DNA of 59,795 bases from Candidatus Kuenenia stuttgartensis (GCA_943329845.2 CALQFM020000018.1:1-59795); one strand, 5' to 3'. Positions 46,756 to 56,921 are shown, counted from the first letter of the stretch. Numbers and translations: made by a program. The notes: generated by a model not told the origin, from the sequence alone.

Positions 46756-48210
46756 GTGACGGTATCCACTAATCCATTTGACGACGACAAGCTGCACGAA
46801 GAGTGCGGCGTATTCGGCATCTACGGTCATCCGGATGCCGCCGCGCTGACCGTGCTGGGTCTGCACGCGCTGCAACACCGCGGCCAGGAAGCGGCCGGCG
46901 TCGTCAGCTATGACGGCAAGCAGTTCCATTCCGAGCGTGCGCTGGGCCTGGTGGGCGACACGCTGAGTTCGGAAAGCGTCATCGCCTCGCTCCCGGGCGA
47001 CTCCGCCATCGGCCACAACCGGTATTCCACGTCGGGCGGCACCGTGCTGCGCAACGTGCAGCCGCTGTTCGCCGAACTGTCCGGCGGCGGCTTCGCGGTG
47101 GCGCATAACGGCAACCTGACCAACGCGATGACCCTGCGGCGCATGCTGGTCATCAAGGGCGCCATCTTCCAGGCCAGCTCCGATACCGAAGTGATCATCC
47201 ACCTGGTGGCGCTGAGCCAGCAGCCGCGCCTCGTCGACCGGGTGGTCGATGCGCTGCGCCAGATCGAGGGCGCCTATTCGCTGGTGATCCTGACCCAGAA
47301 GAAGATGATCGGCATCCGCGACCCGCTCGGCATCCGCCCGCTGGTGCTGGGTGAGATGGAGGGCGGCGTGCCGGTGCTGGCGTCCGAATCCGTCGCCTTC
47401 GACATCATCGGCGCCAAATACGTCCGCGAGATCGAGCCGGGCGAGATGATCGTGTTCACCGAAAGCGGCATCCAGAGCCTGCATCCGTTCCCGCAGCAGA
47501 AGCCGCGTCCCTGCATCTTCGAGAACATCTACTTCTCGCGGCCGGACACCCTCACCCGCAGCGGCAGCGTCTACGAGATCCGCAAGCGCATCGGCGCCGA
47601 GTTGTCGCGCGAGATGCCGGTCGACGCCGACCTGGTGATCCCGGTCCCCGATTCCGGCACGCCCGCCGCCATCGGCTATTCCCAGGAATCCGGCATCCCG
47701 TTCGAGCTGGGCATCATCCGCAATCACTATGTGGGCCGCACCTTCATCGAGCCGACGGATTCGATCCGCCATCTGGGCGTCCGGCTCAAGCACAACGCCA
47801 ACAAGTCGCAGATCGCCGGCAAGCGGGTGATCCTGGTCGACGACAGCATCGTGCGCGGCACCACCTCGATCAAGATCGTCGAAATGATCCGCAGCGCCGG
47901 CGCCAAGGAAGTGCATATGCGCATCGCCAGCCCGCCGACGACCCATTCGTGCTTCTACGGCGTCGACACGCCCGAACGCCACAAGCTGCTGGCGGCGCGC
48001 ATGAGTGTCGCCGACATGGCACGGCTGATCGGCGTCGATTCCCTTTCCTTCCTCTCCATGGACGGCCTCTACCGGGCCGTGGGCGAGACCGGCCGCAACG
48101 ACCGCCAGCCGCAATACTGCGATGCCTGCTTCTCGGGCGAGTATCCGATCCGGCTGGTCGACCATGACGGCGGCCAGCAATCCCAGCTGTCGTTGCTCGC
48201 GGAAGCATGA
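46756..48210 (+). CDS. purF: amidophosphoribosyltransferase
   Basis: 484 residues from GTG 46756. N-terminal glutaminase with propeptide to EE and nucleophile Cys17 (CGVFGIYGH), HNRYSTSGG, HNGNLTN, then phosphoribosyltransferase with VILVDDSIVRGTTS (PRPP loop) and RIASPPTTHSCFYGVD. First step of purine synthesis. Stop overlaps the SDR gene (ATGA). Confidence 0.98.
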   Translation: MTVSTNPFDDDKLHEECGVFGIYGHPDAAALTVLGLHALQHRGQEAAGVVSYDGKQFHSERALGLVGDTLSSESVIASLPGDSAIGHNRYSTSGGTVLRNVQPLFAELSGGGFAVAHNGNLTNAMTLRRMLVIKGAIFQASSDTEVIIHLVALSQQPRLVDRVVDALRQIEGAYSLVILTQKKMIGIRDPLGIRPLVLGEMEGGVPVLASESVAFDIIGAKYVREIEPGEMIVFTESGIQSLHPFPQQKPRPCIFENIYFSRPDTLTRSGSVYEIRKRIGAELSREMPVDADLVIPVPDSGTPAAIGYSQESGIPFELGIIRNHYVGRTFIEPTDSIRHLGVRLKHNANKSQIAGKRVILVDDSIVRGTTSIKIVEMIRSAGAKEVHMRIASPPTTHSCFYGVDTPERHKLLAARMSVADMARLIGVDSLSFLSMDGLYRAVGETGRNDRQPQYCDACFSGEYPIRLVDHDGGQQSQLSLLAEA

Positions 48211-48923
48211 CCCAGCCACTGTCCGGAAAGATCGCGCTGGTGACAGGCGCTTCGCGGGGCATCGGCTATCAGGCGTCGCTGGCGCTGGCCAAGGCCGGCG
48301 CGCATGTCATCGCCGTCGCCCGCACCGTCGGCGCCCTCGAGGAGCTGGACGATGAAATCCAGGCGGCCGGCGGCTCGGCGACCCTGACGCCGCTCGACCT
48401 GAAACAGGGCGACCTGATCGACCGCATTGGCGGCGCGGTGCACGAGCGCTGGGGCCGGCTCGACATCCTGGTCGGCAATGCCGGCATTCTGGGCGAGCTG
48501 GCGCCGATGCACCACATCTCGCCGAAGGTGTGGGACGAGGTCATCCAGGTGAATTTGACGGCCAACTGGCGGCTCATTCGCGCCTTCGACCCACTATTGC
48601 GCCGGTCTGACGCCGGCCGCGCGCTGTTCATCTCGGCGACGCTGGGACACGTGCCGCGCGCCTATTGGGGCGCCTACGCGGTCTCGAAGGCGGGCCTCGA
48701 CATGATGGTGAAGACCTACGCCGACGAACTCGATGGTACGCCGGTCCGGGTCAACCTGTTCAATCCCGGCCGTACCCGCACCGCCATGCGCGCCAAGGCC
48801 ATGCCGGGCGAGGATCCGGACACCCTGCCAATGCCCGCCGAAATCGTCCCCAGCATCGTCCGGATGGTATCGCCCGACTGGACCGGCCAGGGTGAACTGG
48901 TGAACTGGCGGCAAACTCGCTAG
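48207..48923 (+). CDS. short-chain dehydrogenase, purF-linked
   Basis: 238 residues. KIALVTGASRGIGYQASLAL, DILVGNAGILGELAPMHHI, RALFISATLGHVPRAYWGAYAVSKAGLDMM with Ser/Tyr/Lys, then VNLFNPGRTRTAMRAKAMPGEDP. It overlaps the purF stop, an arrangement kept in many alphaproteobacteria, so it is probably co-translated. The catalytic role is unknown. Its stop shares CTAG with the convergent TPR gene. Confidence 0.9.
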   Translation: MTQPLSGKIALVTGASRGIGYQASLALAKAGAHVIAVARTVGALEELDDEIQAAGGSATLTPLDLKQGDLIDRIGGAVHERWGRLDILVGNAGILGELAPMHHISPKVWDEVIQVNLTANWRLIRAFDPLLRRSDAGRALFISATLGHVPRAYWGAYAVSKAGLDMMVKTYADELDGTPVRVNLFNPGRTRTAMRAKAMPGEDPDTLPMPAEIVPSIVRMVSPDWTGQGELVNWRQTR

Positions 48924-49630
48924 TCCGAAAGATCGGCGGCTCTGGCCGCATCGGCAGCCGCCGCTTCCGTTTGTTCCATTGCCGTGTAGATTTCCGAGCG
49001 GGCCTGGTACGCCTGGGCCGAGCCGTGGTCCTGCGCGATGGCTCTGTTGACGGCGTCCAGTCCCTCGCTGACGCGGCCGATACGGCCATAGGCGGCGCCC
49101 TTGAGAGTGTCGATCTGAACCTGTGCCTGTCTGAGCGCCGACTTGCCGATCTTGCCGACGCGGGTCAGGCTTTCCGCTTGTTGCAGGCTCTGGATGGCCG
49201 CCTCATAACGCTGAAGCTCAAACTCGACCTGGCCACGCAGCAGATAGACGTAATAATCGGGAAACACGTCCATTTTCCGCCGGAGCGGCGTGCCGTCGGA
49301 GAGCTGTACGCGGTGGATCGCCTGGTCCAGATCCGACAGCGCCTCCTGATGGCGGTGGGCGCCGTAGTGGATCGCGGCGCGGGCCACGTACGGATCTCGC
49401 ATCCTGAATTCGGCGCGGGTCAGCTTGCCGGATTCCATGAGCCGCACGAGATTTGTGCAGTAGCCCAGCCTGACCGCGGAGTCGGCCTTCCGGTCCATGC
49501 AGACGGCGTAGGATGACTTGATGTCCAGTGGGGCTTCGGAAGCCTGCACCCGCTGCACCGCCAACGTCACCAATACGACCGCCGTGGCAGCCACTGCTAT
49601 GGTGCGTTTTCCCACGATAATATCCGGCAT
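48920..49630 (-). CDS. exported TPR-repeat protein
   Basis: 236 residues from ATG 49630. N-terminal hydrophobic segment (KRTIAVAATAVVLVTLAVQRVQA) is a signal peptide or anchor. Tetratricopeptide-like repeats follow: PYVARAAIHYGAHRHQEALSDLDQAI, YVYLLRGQVEFELQRYEAAIQSLQQAE, QIDTLKGAAYGRIGRVSEGLDAVNRAI and AYQARSEIYTAMEQTEAAAADAARA. It would act as a periplasmic scaffold. No partner is evident. Confidence 0.75.
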   Translation of the reverse strand: MPDIIVGKRTIAVAATAVVLVTLAVQRVQASEAPLDIKSSYAVCMDRKADSAVRLGYCTNLVRLMESGKLTRAEFRMRDPYVARAAIHYGAHRHQEALSDLDQAIHRVQLSDGTPLRRKMDVFPDYYVYLLRGQVEFELQRYEAAIQSLQQAESLTRVGKIGKSALRQAQVQIDTLKGAAYGRIGRVSEGLDAVNRAIAQDHGSAQAYQARSEIYTAMEQTEAAAADAARAADLSD

Positions 49631-49829
49631 GTCGGCGCTATCTCTATTTATGCGCGCAGCCCTGCGAGGCCCGGTCACTATTTCTTATAAGACGCTGATT
49701 GGCTCGCTGGGTCTGCCGGCCGCGAAATATTCGTCGTTGCCGGCGCGCAAACGATCTGGGGCGCGCGACATGGGCCAGGAGTTCCGGCAATGATGGAACG
49801 ATCTCTGGATCGCCGCCGGGAAAGTCGAG

Positions 49830-51185
49830 TCAGTCCTTTTCCGCGAACGGGTTATCCGACTTCTTCAACCTGATCCGGATCGGGGTGCCCCACATGTCGA
49901 ATGTGTCGCGCAGGCCGTTCTGCAGGTAGCGGATGTAGGACTCCGGCACTTCGTCCGGACGCGAGCAGAAGCACACGAATGTCGGTGGACGCGCCTTTAC
50001 CTGGGTCATGTAGCGCAGTTTCAGGCGGCGGCCTGACGGCGCGGGCGGCGGATGGGCCTGGACTGCGGCGTCCAGCCAGCGGTTGAGCCGCGCCGTCGAG
50101 ATGCGGCTGTCCCATGCTTCGTAGGCCTTCATCACGGCCGGCATCAGCTTGTCGAGGCCCCGGCCGGTCAGCGCGGAAAACTGTACGAACTGCACGCCGC
50201 GAATTTCCGGCATGTCCAGGTCGAGCATGTCCTCGACCTCCTTGAGAACCTCTTTCTTGTTCTCGACCAGGTCCCACTTGTTGAGCGCGACGACCAGCGC
50301 CCTGCCCTCGCGGGCCACAAGACTGGCCAGCACCCGGTCCTGCCGGTCGAGCGGCGACGTGGCATCGACGAGCAGTACCACGATCTGCGCGAACTTGACC
50401 GCGCGCAGGCCATCGGCCACGGACATCTTCTCCAGCTTGTCGATCACCCGGGCCTTGCGGCGCATGCCGGCGGTATCGAACAGCTTGATGCGCTTGCCGT
50501 CGAACTCCCATTCGACCGAGATCGAGTCCCGCGTCAATCCTGCTTCCGGCCCGGCCAGCAGACGTTCCTCGCCGATCAGCGTGTTGATCAGCGTGGATTT
50601 GCCGGCGTTGGGCCGGCCGATGATGGCGAGGTGCAGAACGCCTTCCTCGTATTCGGCGTCCTCCTCCTCGCTGTCCTCGTTCGGGACGATGATTTCGGCG
50701 TGCTCGGAGAGCGCGTCGTAGAGTTCGCCCATGCCCTGGCCGTGCTCGGCGGAGATCTGCACGGGGGTGCCGAGGCCGAGCCCGAACGCCTCCAGGTAGC
50801 CGCTTTCGCCCGCCGAGCCCTCGGCCTTGTTGGCGACCACGACCACCGGCTTGCCGGTCTGGCGCAGCCATTGGGCGAAGTGCTCGTCGAGCGGCGTGAC
50901 GCCGGCGCGGGCGTCGATCATGAACATGACCACGTCGGCGGATTCGACGGCGCGCTCGGTCTGTTGGCGCATGCGCGCTTCCATGGAGTCGTCGTGGACG
51001 TCCTCCAGGCCGGCTGTGTCGATCAACGTGAATTCGAGCCCGGCAATGCGCGCCGCCGCCTCGCGGCGGTCGCGGGTGACGCCCGGCCGGTCGTCGACCA
51101 GCGCCAGGCGCCTGCCGGTCAGCCGGTTGAAGAGCGTCGATTTGCCGACATTGGGTCGGCCGATAATGGCTGCGGTAAAGGACAT
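49830..51185 (-). CDS. der: GTPase Der (EngA)
   Basis: 451 residues. Tandem GTPase domains: [16 protein letters not shown] with DTAGLED and NKAEG, then [16 protein letters not shown] with DTAGMRRKA and NKWD, separated by an acidic linker ([14 protein letters not shown]), and a KH-like C-terminal domain ([21 protein letters not shown]). Essential for 50S ribosome assembly. Adjacent to bamB, as usual. Confidence 0.97.
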   Translation of the reverse strand: MSFTAAIIGRPNVGKSTLFNRLTGRRLALVDDRPGVTRDRREAAARIAGLEFTLIDTAGLEDVHDDSMEARMRQQTERAVESADVVMFMIDARAGVTPLDEHFAQWLRQTGKPVVVVANKAEGSAGESGYLEAFGLGLGTPVQISAEHGQGMGELYDALSEHAEIIVPNEDSEEEDAEYEEGVLHLAIIGRPNAGKSTLINTLIGEERLLAGPEAGLTRDSISVEWEFDGKRIKLFDTAGMRRKARVIDKLEKMSVADGLRAVKFAQIVVLLVDATSPLDRQDRVLASLVAREGRALVVALNKWDLVENKKEVLKEVEDMLDLDMPEIRGVQFVQFSALTGRGLDKLMPAVMKAYEAWDSRISTARLNRWLDAAVQAHPPPAPSGRRLKLRYMTQVKARPPTFVCFCSRPDEVPESYIRYLQNGLRDTFDMWGTPIRIRLKKSDNPFAEKD

Positions 51186-51195
51186 CTGCTCATCG

Positions 51196-52551
51196 TTACC
51201 GCATCGCCAGCAGTTCGCCGTCGTCGCCCATCAGATAGAGCGTGCCGTTCGCGACCACAGGTTCGATGTAATTCTTCTTGCTGGGTATCTCGATGCCGCC
51301 CAGGAACTCGCCGGTATAGGGCGAGAAGGACGCCAGCATGCCGTTGTTGGTCACCACCAGCAGGCGGTCGCCCGCCAGCACCGGGCCGGTCCAGGTGATC
51401 AGCGCCTTCTTCTTGTTGTTCTTCTTGTAGCGCAGCATGTCGGTGACCCACTTGGCCTTGCCGGTCCGGCGGGACAGACACATCAACTGGTTGTCGGCGG
51501 TCACCACATAGATGTAGTCGCCGGCCACCCACAGCGTCTGGGCGCTGGGAACGTCGTTCTCCCACAGCCGCGAGCCGGTGGTCAGGTCGATGGCGGCCAT
51601 GCGGCCCGAATGGCCGACGGCGAACACCGAGCCGCGGTCGATCACCGGTGAGCCATCGATGTCGTTGAGGGTCGACAGCGCGGTCATGCGGCCGACGCGG
51701 GTGAGCGAATCCGCCCAGGCGACGCGGCCGTTGCTCGACTGCAGCGCGAACAACTCGCCGGAGGAAAACGCGGCGACGACCGTGCCGCCGATCACCGCCG
51801 GGCTGGCCGAGCCGACCAGGCCCGCCGCTTCGGCGATGGCCACATGGGTCCAGACGGTGGCGCCGGTTTCGGCGTTGAGCGCAAAGAGCTGGTTGTCGTG
51901 GGTGGTGACGAAAACGAAGCCTTCCGAGGCGGTCGGCGCGCCACGCAGCGCCACGTCGAACTTCACGCGCCACAGCTCGCCGCCGGTGCGCGGATCGAGA
52001 GCCAGCGCCTCGCCGGTCCCCAGCGTCACATAAAGCTTGCCGTTGTCGTAGGCGATGCCCCCGCCCGAGGCGGTGTCTTCCTTTTCCTTGTCCTTGGGGG
52101 CCTTCAGTCGTTGGCGCCAGGCCACCGCGCCGCTATCGGCGCTGAATGCCGAGATTTCCCAGCCCGAGCCGAGCGCGAACACCATGCCCTGGGCGACGAC
52201 CGGCTGCGACACCAGGTTGCGGTTGGCGGTGGAGCCTTCCACATGGGCGCGCCAGACGATCCGCGGCGACGGCCCGAGCGCCAGATGATGCATGGCGTGG
52301 TTGGCGTAGCCGCCGGCCTGCGGCCATTCCGGATTGGCATAGGGCTGCGGCAGCGTCACCGGCACCGCCTTGAGCGCCTCGTCGGGCGTGACCACATCGT
52401 TCAGCTCGACGATGGACTTGCGCTCGCCTTCGAGGATGACTTTCTTCTCCTTGCCACCGCATGAGGAAAGCAGGGCGATCAACGCGACCGCCGTGACGGC
52501 GGTCCAGCCAACGCTGCGCGTGTAACCGGAATTGCAACGGGACATCGGCAT
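51196..52551 (-). CDS. bamB: outer membrane assembly lipoprotein BamB-like (PQQ beta-propeller)
   Basis: 451 residues from ATG 52551 (GTG 52563 lies right after the previous stop and is an alternative). Lipobox ALLSSC puts the lipid anchor at Cys31. Eight-bladed PQQ-like repeats are visible ([85 protein letters not shown]). BamB aids folding of outer-membrane proteins. The panB-YfgM-like-bamB-der order supports the call. Confidence 0.88.
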   Translation of the reverse strand: MPMSRCNSGYTRSVGWTAVTAVALIALLSSCGGKEKKVILEGERKSIVELNDVVTPDEALKAVPVTLPQPYANPEWPQAGGYANHAMHHLALGPSPRIVWRAHVEGSTANRNLVSQPVVAQGMVFALGSGWEISAFSADSGAVAWRQRLKAPKDKEKEDTASGGGIAYDNGKLYVTLGTGEALALDPRTGGELWRVKFDVALRGAPTASEGFVFVTTHDNQLFALNAETGATVWTHVAIAEAAGLVGSASPAVIGGTVVAAFSSGELFALQSSNGRVAWADSLTRVGRMTALSTLNDIDGSPVIDRGSVFAVGHSGRMAAIDLTTGSRLWENDVPSAQTLWVAGDYIYVVTADNQLMCLSRRTGKAKWVTDMLRYKKNNKKKALITWTGPVLAGDRLLVVTNNGMLASFSPYTGEFLGGIEIPSKKNYIEPVVANGTLYLMGDDGELLAMR

Positions 52552-52563
52552 CAGGCGCACCAC

Positions 52564-53247
52564 CTACTTGGTCTTGTTTTCAGTCTTGATTTCGTCGGCC
52601 GGGACGCCGAGCACGGCCAGCAGCTGCTGCGCCCTCAGCTTGTAGCCGGAATCGGCCGGCGCCTTCTCCAGCAATTCCTTGAACGTCTTCACCGCGGCGT
52701 CGCGCTGACCCATCTTGTACTGGTTCAGTCCCTTGAGCTCCTCGACCGACATGTGCCAGACGTTGTCCTCGCCGGACATGGCCTGGACCCGCTTCTCCAG
52801 CTCCGGTCCGCCGCCGCTTTCGAGCAGAAGCGACGCGGCGTAGTAGCCTGCCAGATCGCGATATACCTTATCCACGCCCGAATCCGCGGCGATGGCGTCG
52901 TACGTAGCCTGTGCAGCCCTGGTGTCCTTCGCCTGATTCTGCAGCTCGGCAACGCGGAAGCGCGCCAGCAGGCCGTAGCTGCCCGAGCCGCCGTCCTTGG
53001 CCACCGCCTGCAGCTTTGGCAGCGCATCGGCGGGCTTGCCCTCGTCGACCAGCGCCACGGCCGCGTCGAAGGCGTCGCCCTGCGTGGCGTGTTCGACCTG
53101 CTTCTGGTCCTCGAGGTAGCGGTATCCCGCGACGAGGCCAATGGCCAGGACGATGACGGCCGCCAGATACTTTCCATAGCGCTGCAGGAAAGTGATGATC
53201 TGCTCTTGGCGGACTTCTTCATCGACTTCGCGGAAGATGTCGCTCAC
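52564..53247 (-). CDS. YfgM-like tetratricopeptide membrane protein
   Basis: 227 residues from GTG 53247 with AGGAGG 7 bases upstream. Short cytoplasmic start (MSDIFREVDEEVRQEQIITFLQRYGKYL), one helix (AAVIVLAIGLVAGYRYL), and a helical periplasmic TPR_21 region (ATQGDAFDAAVALVDEGKPADALPKLQAVA). YfgM is an ancillary SecYEG subunit that delivers chaperones. Directly upstream of bamB. Confidence 0.85.
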   Translation of the reverse strand: MSDIFREVDEEVRQEQIITFLQRYGKYLAAVIVLAIGLVAGYRYLEDQKQVEHATQGDAFDAAVALVDEGKPADALPKLQAVAKDGGSGSYGLLARFRVAELQNQAKDTRAAQATYDAIAADSGVDKVYRDLAGYYAASLLLESGGGPELEKRVQAMSGEDNVWHMSVEELKGLNQYKMGQRDAAVKTFKELLEKAPADSGYKLRAQQLLAVLGVPADEIKTENKTK

Positions 53248-53339
53248 TCATTGACCTCCTACTCGGGAACGGGCGGCTACCTTAGCTTGCGGCCCGAGGG
53301 TTCGCAAACGCTGAGGCGGCCGGGAACCGCGTCGCGGGG

Positions 53340-54155
53340 CTAATCCCGCATGGAATATGTATGCTCGCGCGCGGGGAAACGCCGGGCCTTTACTTCTTCG
53401 GCATAATGGGCCGCCGCCTCGTCGATCGCCGCGCCCCATTCGGCATAGCGCTTGACGAAGGTCGGCGTGGTCGCGAACAGGCCGATCATGTCCTCGGTGA
53501 CCAGGATCTGTCCGTCAGTCCCTACCCCGCCGCCGATGCCGATGACCACGTTGGGCACGCTTTCCGTGACTTTCTCGCCGAGCTCGGCGGCGACCGCCTC
53601 GAGTACGGTGGCGAACGCGCCGGCCTCGGCGACGGCCTTGGCGTCGTCGATCACGTCTTCCCATTCGGCGCGGCGCCGGCCCTTTGCCGCATAGCCGTGC
53701 ATGTTCACCTTCTGCGGCTGCAGGCCGATATGGGCCATCGTCGGGATGCCGCGCTGGACGAGGAACTCGATCGTCGGCGCCATGACCTGGCCGCCTTCCA
53801 GCTTGACCGCCGCGCAGCCGGTCTCGCGCATGATGCGCGAGGCGTTGAGGAACGCCTGCTCCGGCGAAGCCTCGTAGCTGCCGAACGGCATGTCTACGAC
53901 GATGCAGGCGCGCGGCGCGCCACGCATCACCGCCTGGCCGTGCAGGATCATCATCTCCATGGTGACGCCCACCGTATTAGGCAGGCCGTGGATCACCATG
54001 CCGACGGAATCGCCCACCAGCAGCAGATCCACATAGGGATCGAGCAGCTTGGCGACGAGCGCCGTGTAGGCGGTCAGGCAGACCACCGGCTCCTTGCCCT
54101 TGCGCGCCGCGATATCGCGCACGGTAACGTTGCGCTCTCTTTCGAACTTGGACAT
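53340..54155 (-). CDS. panB: 3-methyl-2-oxobutanoate hydroxymethyltransferase
   Basis: 271 residues. Ketopantoate synthesis for coenzyme [85 protein letters not shown], and a C-terminal [15 protein letters not shown] are conserved. Complete TIM barrel. Gene order with der/bamB is common in this class. Confidence 0.97.
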   Translation of the reverse strand: MSKFERERNVTVRDIAARKGKEPVVCLTAYTALVAKLLDPYVDLLLVGDSVGMVIHGLPNTVGVTMEMMILHGQAVMRGAPRACIVVDMPFGSYEASPEQAFLNASRIMRETGCAAVKLEGGQVMAPTIEFLVQRGIPTMAHIGLQPQKVNMHGYAAKGRRRAEWEDVIDDAKAVAEAGAFATVLEAVAAELGEKVTESVPNVVIGIGGGVGTDGQILVTEDMIGLFATTPTFVKRYAEWGAAIDEAAAHYAEEVKARRFPAREHTYSMRD

Positions 54156-54259
54156 GCCTTCTTCCCCGTTCGCTTTTGCTTTGGCTGCCCGGTCGGGCTT
54201 CCGGCGCCTTCATAGCACCTGCGCGCCGCCGCTCCAACGAAGATGACCGGTAGGGCCGG

Positions 54260-54288
54260 TTGACACCGGTCAGCGCGTTTATTATTTA
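54260..54288 (+). promoter_or_regulatory. promoter of the ArsR-SRPBCC operon
   Basis: TTGACA (54260-54265), 17-base spacer, TATTTA (54283-54288). The -35 is perfect and the spacing ideal. It overlaps the ArsR operator repeats that follow, so autorepression is expected. Confidence 0.6.
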
Positions 54289-54316
54289 ACCCATAGGTAA
54301 TTAAACTAATCGGTAA
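54286..54316. repeat. tandem imperfect palindromes, probable ArsR operator
   Basis: TTAACCCATAGGTAA (54286-54300) is followed head to tail by TTAAACTAATCGGTAA (54301-54316). Each reads TTAA then about 6 bases then GGTAA, a degenerate dyad close to the TAACCAATTGGTTA-type sites seen before ArsR-SRPBCC genes. They lie between the -10 and the arsR start. Confidence 0.5.
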
Positions 54317-54322
54317 AGCGAT

Positions 54323-54670
54323 ATGCCGCCCGACCGCCTCAGCGCCACCTTTTCCGCCCTCGCCGATCCGACGAGGCGGGCGATCCTGGCGCGCCTTACA
54401 CAAGGCGAAGCCTCCGTGACCGAACTGGCCAAGCCCTTCGACATGACCATGCCCGCCATCACCAAGCACCTGAAGGTGCTCGAACGCGCCGGTCTGGTCG
54501 CCCGTGGACGCGAGGCGCAGTGGCGCCCCGTTCGGCTGGAGGCCGAGCCGCTGCGCGAGGTGTCGCGCTGGCTGCAGAACTACCGCCGGTTCTGGGACGA
54601 GAGTCTCGACCGGCTCGACGACTATCTCCAGGCTATCCAGAAGGGAGATCCCGATGCCGGACGTCACTGA
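54323..54670 (+). CDS. ArsR-family transcriptional regulator
   Basis: 115 residues. FSALADPTRRAILARLTQGEASVTELAKPFDMTMPAITKHLKVLERAGLVARGREAQWRPVRL is a winged helix of the SRPBCC-associated ArsR branch. No metal-binding Cys cluster is present, so it senses a non-metal signal, or a partner protein. It overlaps the next gene by 17 bases and is likely autoregulated by the repeats upstream. Confidence 0.92.
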   Translation: MPPDRLSATFSALADPTRRAILARLTQGEASVTELAKPFDMTMPAITKHLKVLERAGLVARGREAQWRPVRLEAEPLREVSRWLQNYRRFWDESLDRLDDYLQAIQKGDPDAGRH

Positions 54671-55175
54671 AGCGATCGAGAGCAACCTGATCATCACCCG
54701 CACGCTAGACGCGCCGCGCGGCCTGGTCTGGAAGGCGTTTTCGCAAGGCGAGCACCTCGCCCGCTGGTGGGGGCCGAAAGGTCTCACCTGGGTAAGCGGC
54801 GACCTGGACTTCCGCCCGGGCGGCCGCTTCCTTTACTGCATGCGCGGCGACGGCGGCTACGAGCTCTGGGGCAAGTTCGAATACCGCGAGATCGAGGAGC
54901 CGTCGCGCATCGCATGGGTCAATTCGTTCTCCGATCCTGACGGCGGCACGGTGCGCGCGCCGTTCTTGGCGGATTTCCCGTTGCATGTCCTCAATGTCAT
55001 GACCCTTCGGGAAGATGGCGAGCGCACGATCCTGCGCCTGCAGGGCGCTCCGCTTGACGCCACCGACGCCGAATGGGCCGTTTTCAAGGGCATGCATGCC
55101 TCGATGCAGCAAGGATTCGGCGGTACCTTCGACCAGCTCGATGCGTTCCTCGCCGAGCTGGCGGCGAAGATTTGA
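54654..55175 (+). CDS. SRPBCC/AHSA1-domain protein 1
   Basis: 173 residues from an ATG inside arsR with AAGGGAG before it. ITRTLDAPRGLVWKAFSQGEHLARWWGPKGLTWVSGDLDFRPGGRFLYCMRGDGGYELWGKFEYREIEEPSRIAWV is an AHSA1-like START-fold pocket (WWGP motif). Members bind a hydrophobic ligand or detoxify; the ligand is unknown. Confidence 0.88.
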   Translation: MPDVTEAIESNLIITRTLDAPRGLVWKAFSQGEHLARWWGPKGLTWVSGDLDFRPGGRFLYCMRGDGGYELWGKFEYREIEEPSRIAWVNSFSDPDGGTVRAPFLADFPLHVLNVMTLREDGERTILRLQGAPLDATDAEWAVFKGMHASMQQGFGGTFDQLDAFLAELAAKI

Positions 55176-55186
55176 GGAGCCGGACC

Positions 55187-55657
55187 ATGGACAACCGGAC
55201 TGCCCCTCATCCGCACCAGGACGTTCTCATCGAACGCCGCTTCGCCGCGCCACGCGCCCTCGTCTTCAAGGCCTGGACCGATCCGGCCATGTTGGCCAAC
55301 TGGTGGGGGCCGAAGCACTTCACCAACCCGGTCTGCCGGGTCGACGCGCGGCCCGGCGGCGAGATCTACATCGCGATGCGCGCGCCCGACGGCAACGACT
55401 ACCCGATGAAGGGCTTGTTCCACCAGGTCATCGACGGCGAGCGCATCGTGTTCACCAACAAGGCGGTGAGCCCCGAAGGCGAACCGCAGCTTGAAGGCGT
55501 CTCGATCATCGGCTTCGCCGACGACGGTCGCGGCACCGTGGTCACAGTCTGGAGCAGCGCCATCGGCTTCGCCGAGGAAGCGCCGCAAATGCTCGCCGGC
55601 ATGAACGAGGGTTGGGCGCAAAGCCTTGACCGGCTGCGCGAATTGCTGGCCAACTGA
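55187..55657 (+). CDS. SRPBCC/AHSA1-domain protein 2
   Basis: 156 residues, GAGGAG before the ATG. LIERRFAAPRALVFKAWTDPAMLANWWGPKHFTNPVCRVDARPGGEIYIAMRAPDGNDYPMKGLFHQV is clearly related to the gene just upstream but diverged. Same AHSA1 family, so the two are probably old paralogues kept in one operon. Confidence 0.88.
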   Translation: MDNRTAPHPHQDVLIERRFAAPRALVFKAWTDPAMLANWWGPKHFTNPVCRVDARPGGEIYIAMRAPDGNDYPMKGLFHQVIDGERIVFTNKAVSPEGEPQLEGVSIIGFADDGRGTVVTVWSSAIGFAEEAPQMLAGMNEGWAQSLDRLRELLAN

Positions 55658-55712
55658 GCTGGCGCAGATGTACGCCAGGACTCAGGACCAACCTTCCCGC
55701 CGGAGACAAGTC

Positions 55713-56234
55713 ATGTGGATCATCCTTGCCGTCATCGTCGCCGCGATCGCCGTCGTGCTGATCGTGGCGTCGACCCGGCCGGACACGTTCCGGATCGCGC
55801 GCAGCACCTCCGTGAACGCGCCGCCCGAGGCGATCTACCCGATGATCGCCGACTTCCACCGCTGGACCGAATGGTCGCCCTACGAGAAACTCGACGCCGA
55901 CCTGAAGCGCAGCTATGGCGGCACCGAAAGCGGCGTGGGCGCGACTTATGCCTGGGAAGGCAAGAAGGCCGGCGCCGGGACCATGGAGATCATTGGGGTC
56001 ACGCCGCCCCACCTGATCTCCATCAAGCTCGACTTCACCAAGCCATTCGCGGCCAGCAACGTGGCCGAATTCGCGATGCGGCCCGGGGCCGGCGGTACCG
56101 CCGTGACCTGGTCCATGACGGGCAAGCAGACGCTGATGCCCAAGGTCATGGGACTGTTTTTCAACATGGACAGGTTTGTCGGACGGGATTTCGAGACGGG
56201 CCTCGCCAATATCAAGAGGAACGCCGAACGATAA
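55713..56234 (+). CDS. membrane-anchored SRPBCC (polyketide-cyclase-like) protein
   Basis: 173 residues. One N-terminal helix (MWIILAVIVAAIAVVLIVAS) then RPDTFRIARSTSVNAPPEAIYPMIADFHRWTEWSPYEKLD and SYGGTESGVGATYAWEGKKAGAGTMEII, the Polyketide_cyc2 START fold. The domain would face the periplasm. Follows the two soluble AHSA1 proteins in the operon with GGAGA before the ATG. Confidence 0.85.
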   Translation: MWIILAVIVAAIAVVLIVASTRPDTFRIARSTSVNAPPEAIYPMIADFHRWTEWSPYEKLDADLKRSYGGTESGVGATYAWEGKKAGAGTMEIIGVTPPHLISIKLDFTKPFAASNVAEFAMRPGAGGTAVTWSMTGKQTLMPKVMGLFFNMDRFVGRDFETGLANIKRNAER

Positions 56235-56258
56235 GTTCGCAATCCGGGAGATATGGAT

Positions 56259-56921
56259 ATGAGGAGATTGCTGAGCGCCTGCGCGATTGTCGTCATGACG
56301 TCCGCCGCCGCCATTGCCGCCGAAGACAAGGTGCCGCCGCCGGCGGCCGCGCCGGTTCCCGCGGGGGCCTACACCCTCGACAAGAGCCATGCCAGCCTGA
56401 CCTTCAAGGTCAATCACCTTGGCTTCTCGAACTACACGGCACGGTTCACCAGCTTCGACGCCAGGCTGCAGTTCGATCCGGCGACACCGGCAGCCGCGAC
56501 CATCGAGGCCGCCATCGACGCCAATTCCCTCGAACTGCCCTCGCCGCCTGCCGGCTTCACCGATACGCTGAAAGGCGCGCAGTGGCTCGACACGGCGAAA
56601 TATCCGACCATTACCTTCAAGTCGACGAAGGTGGAGCCCGCCGCTGACAAAACGGCGAAGATCACTGGCGACTTCACCTTGCACGGCGTGACCTGGCCGG
56701 TGACCCTCGATGCCACCTTCAACGGCGGCTATGCCGGCCATCCCATGGATCCGCATGCCCGCATCGGCTTCTCGGCCAGGGGTACGTTCAAGCGGTCCGA
56801 CTTCGGCATCGCCTACGGCGTGCCGGCGCCCGGCACGACCATGGGTGTCGGCGACGAGATCGAGGTGATGATCGAGGCCGAGTTCAGCGGCCCGCCGCTG
56901 GCCGAGGCCGCCAAGAAGTAG
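56259..56921 (+). CDS. YceI family periplasmic protein
   Basis: 220 residues from ATG 56259; ATG 56253 is too close to GGGAG at 56246-56250. Signal peptide to about AIA (residue 20). The lipocalin-like YceI domain reads YTLDKSHASLTFKVNHLGFSNYTARFTSFDARLQFDPATPA to GDFTLHGVTWPVTLDATFNGGYAGHPMDPHARIGFSARGTFKRSDFGIAYG. It binds isoprenoid-like lipids. Last gene of the ArsR unit. Confidence 0.93.
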   Translation: MRRLLSACAIVVMTSAAAIAAEDKVPPPAAAPVPAGAYTLDKSHASLTFKVNHLGFSNYTARFTSFDARLQFDPATPAAATIEAAIDANSLELPSPPAGFTDTLKGAQWLDTAKYPTITFKSTKVEPAADKTAKITGDFTLHGVTWPVTLDATFNGGYAGHPMDPHARIGFSARGTFKRSDFGIAYGVPAPGTTMGVGDEIEVMIEAEFSGPPLAEAAKK

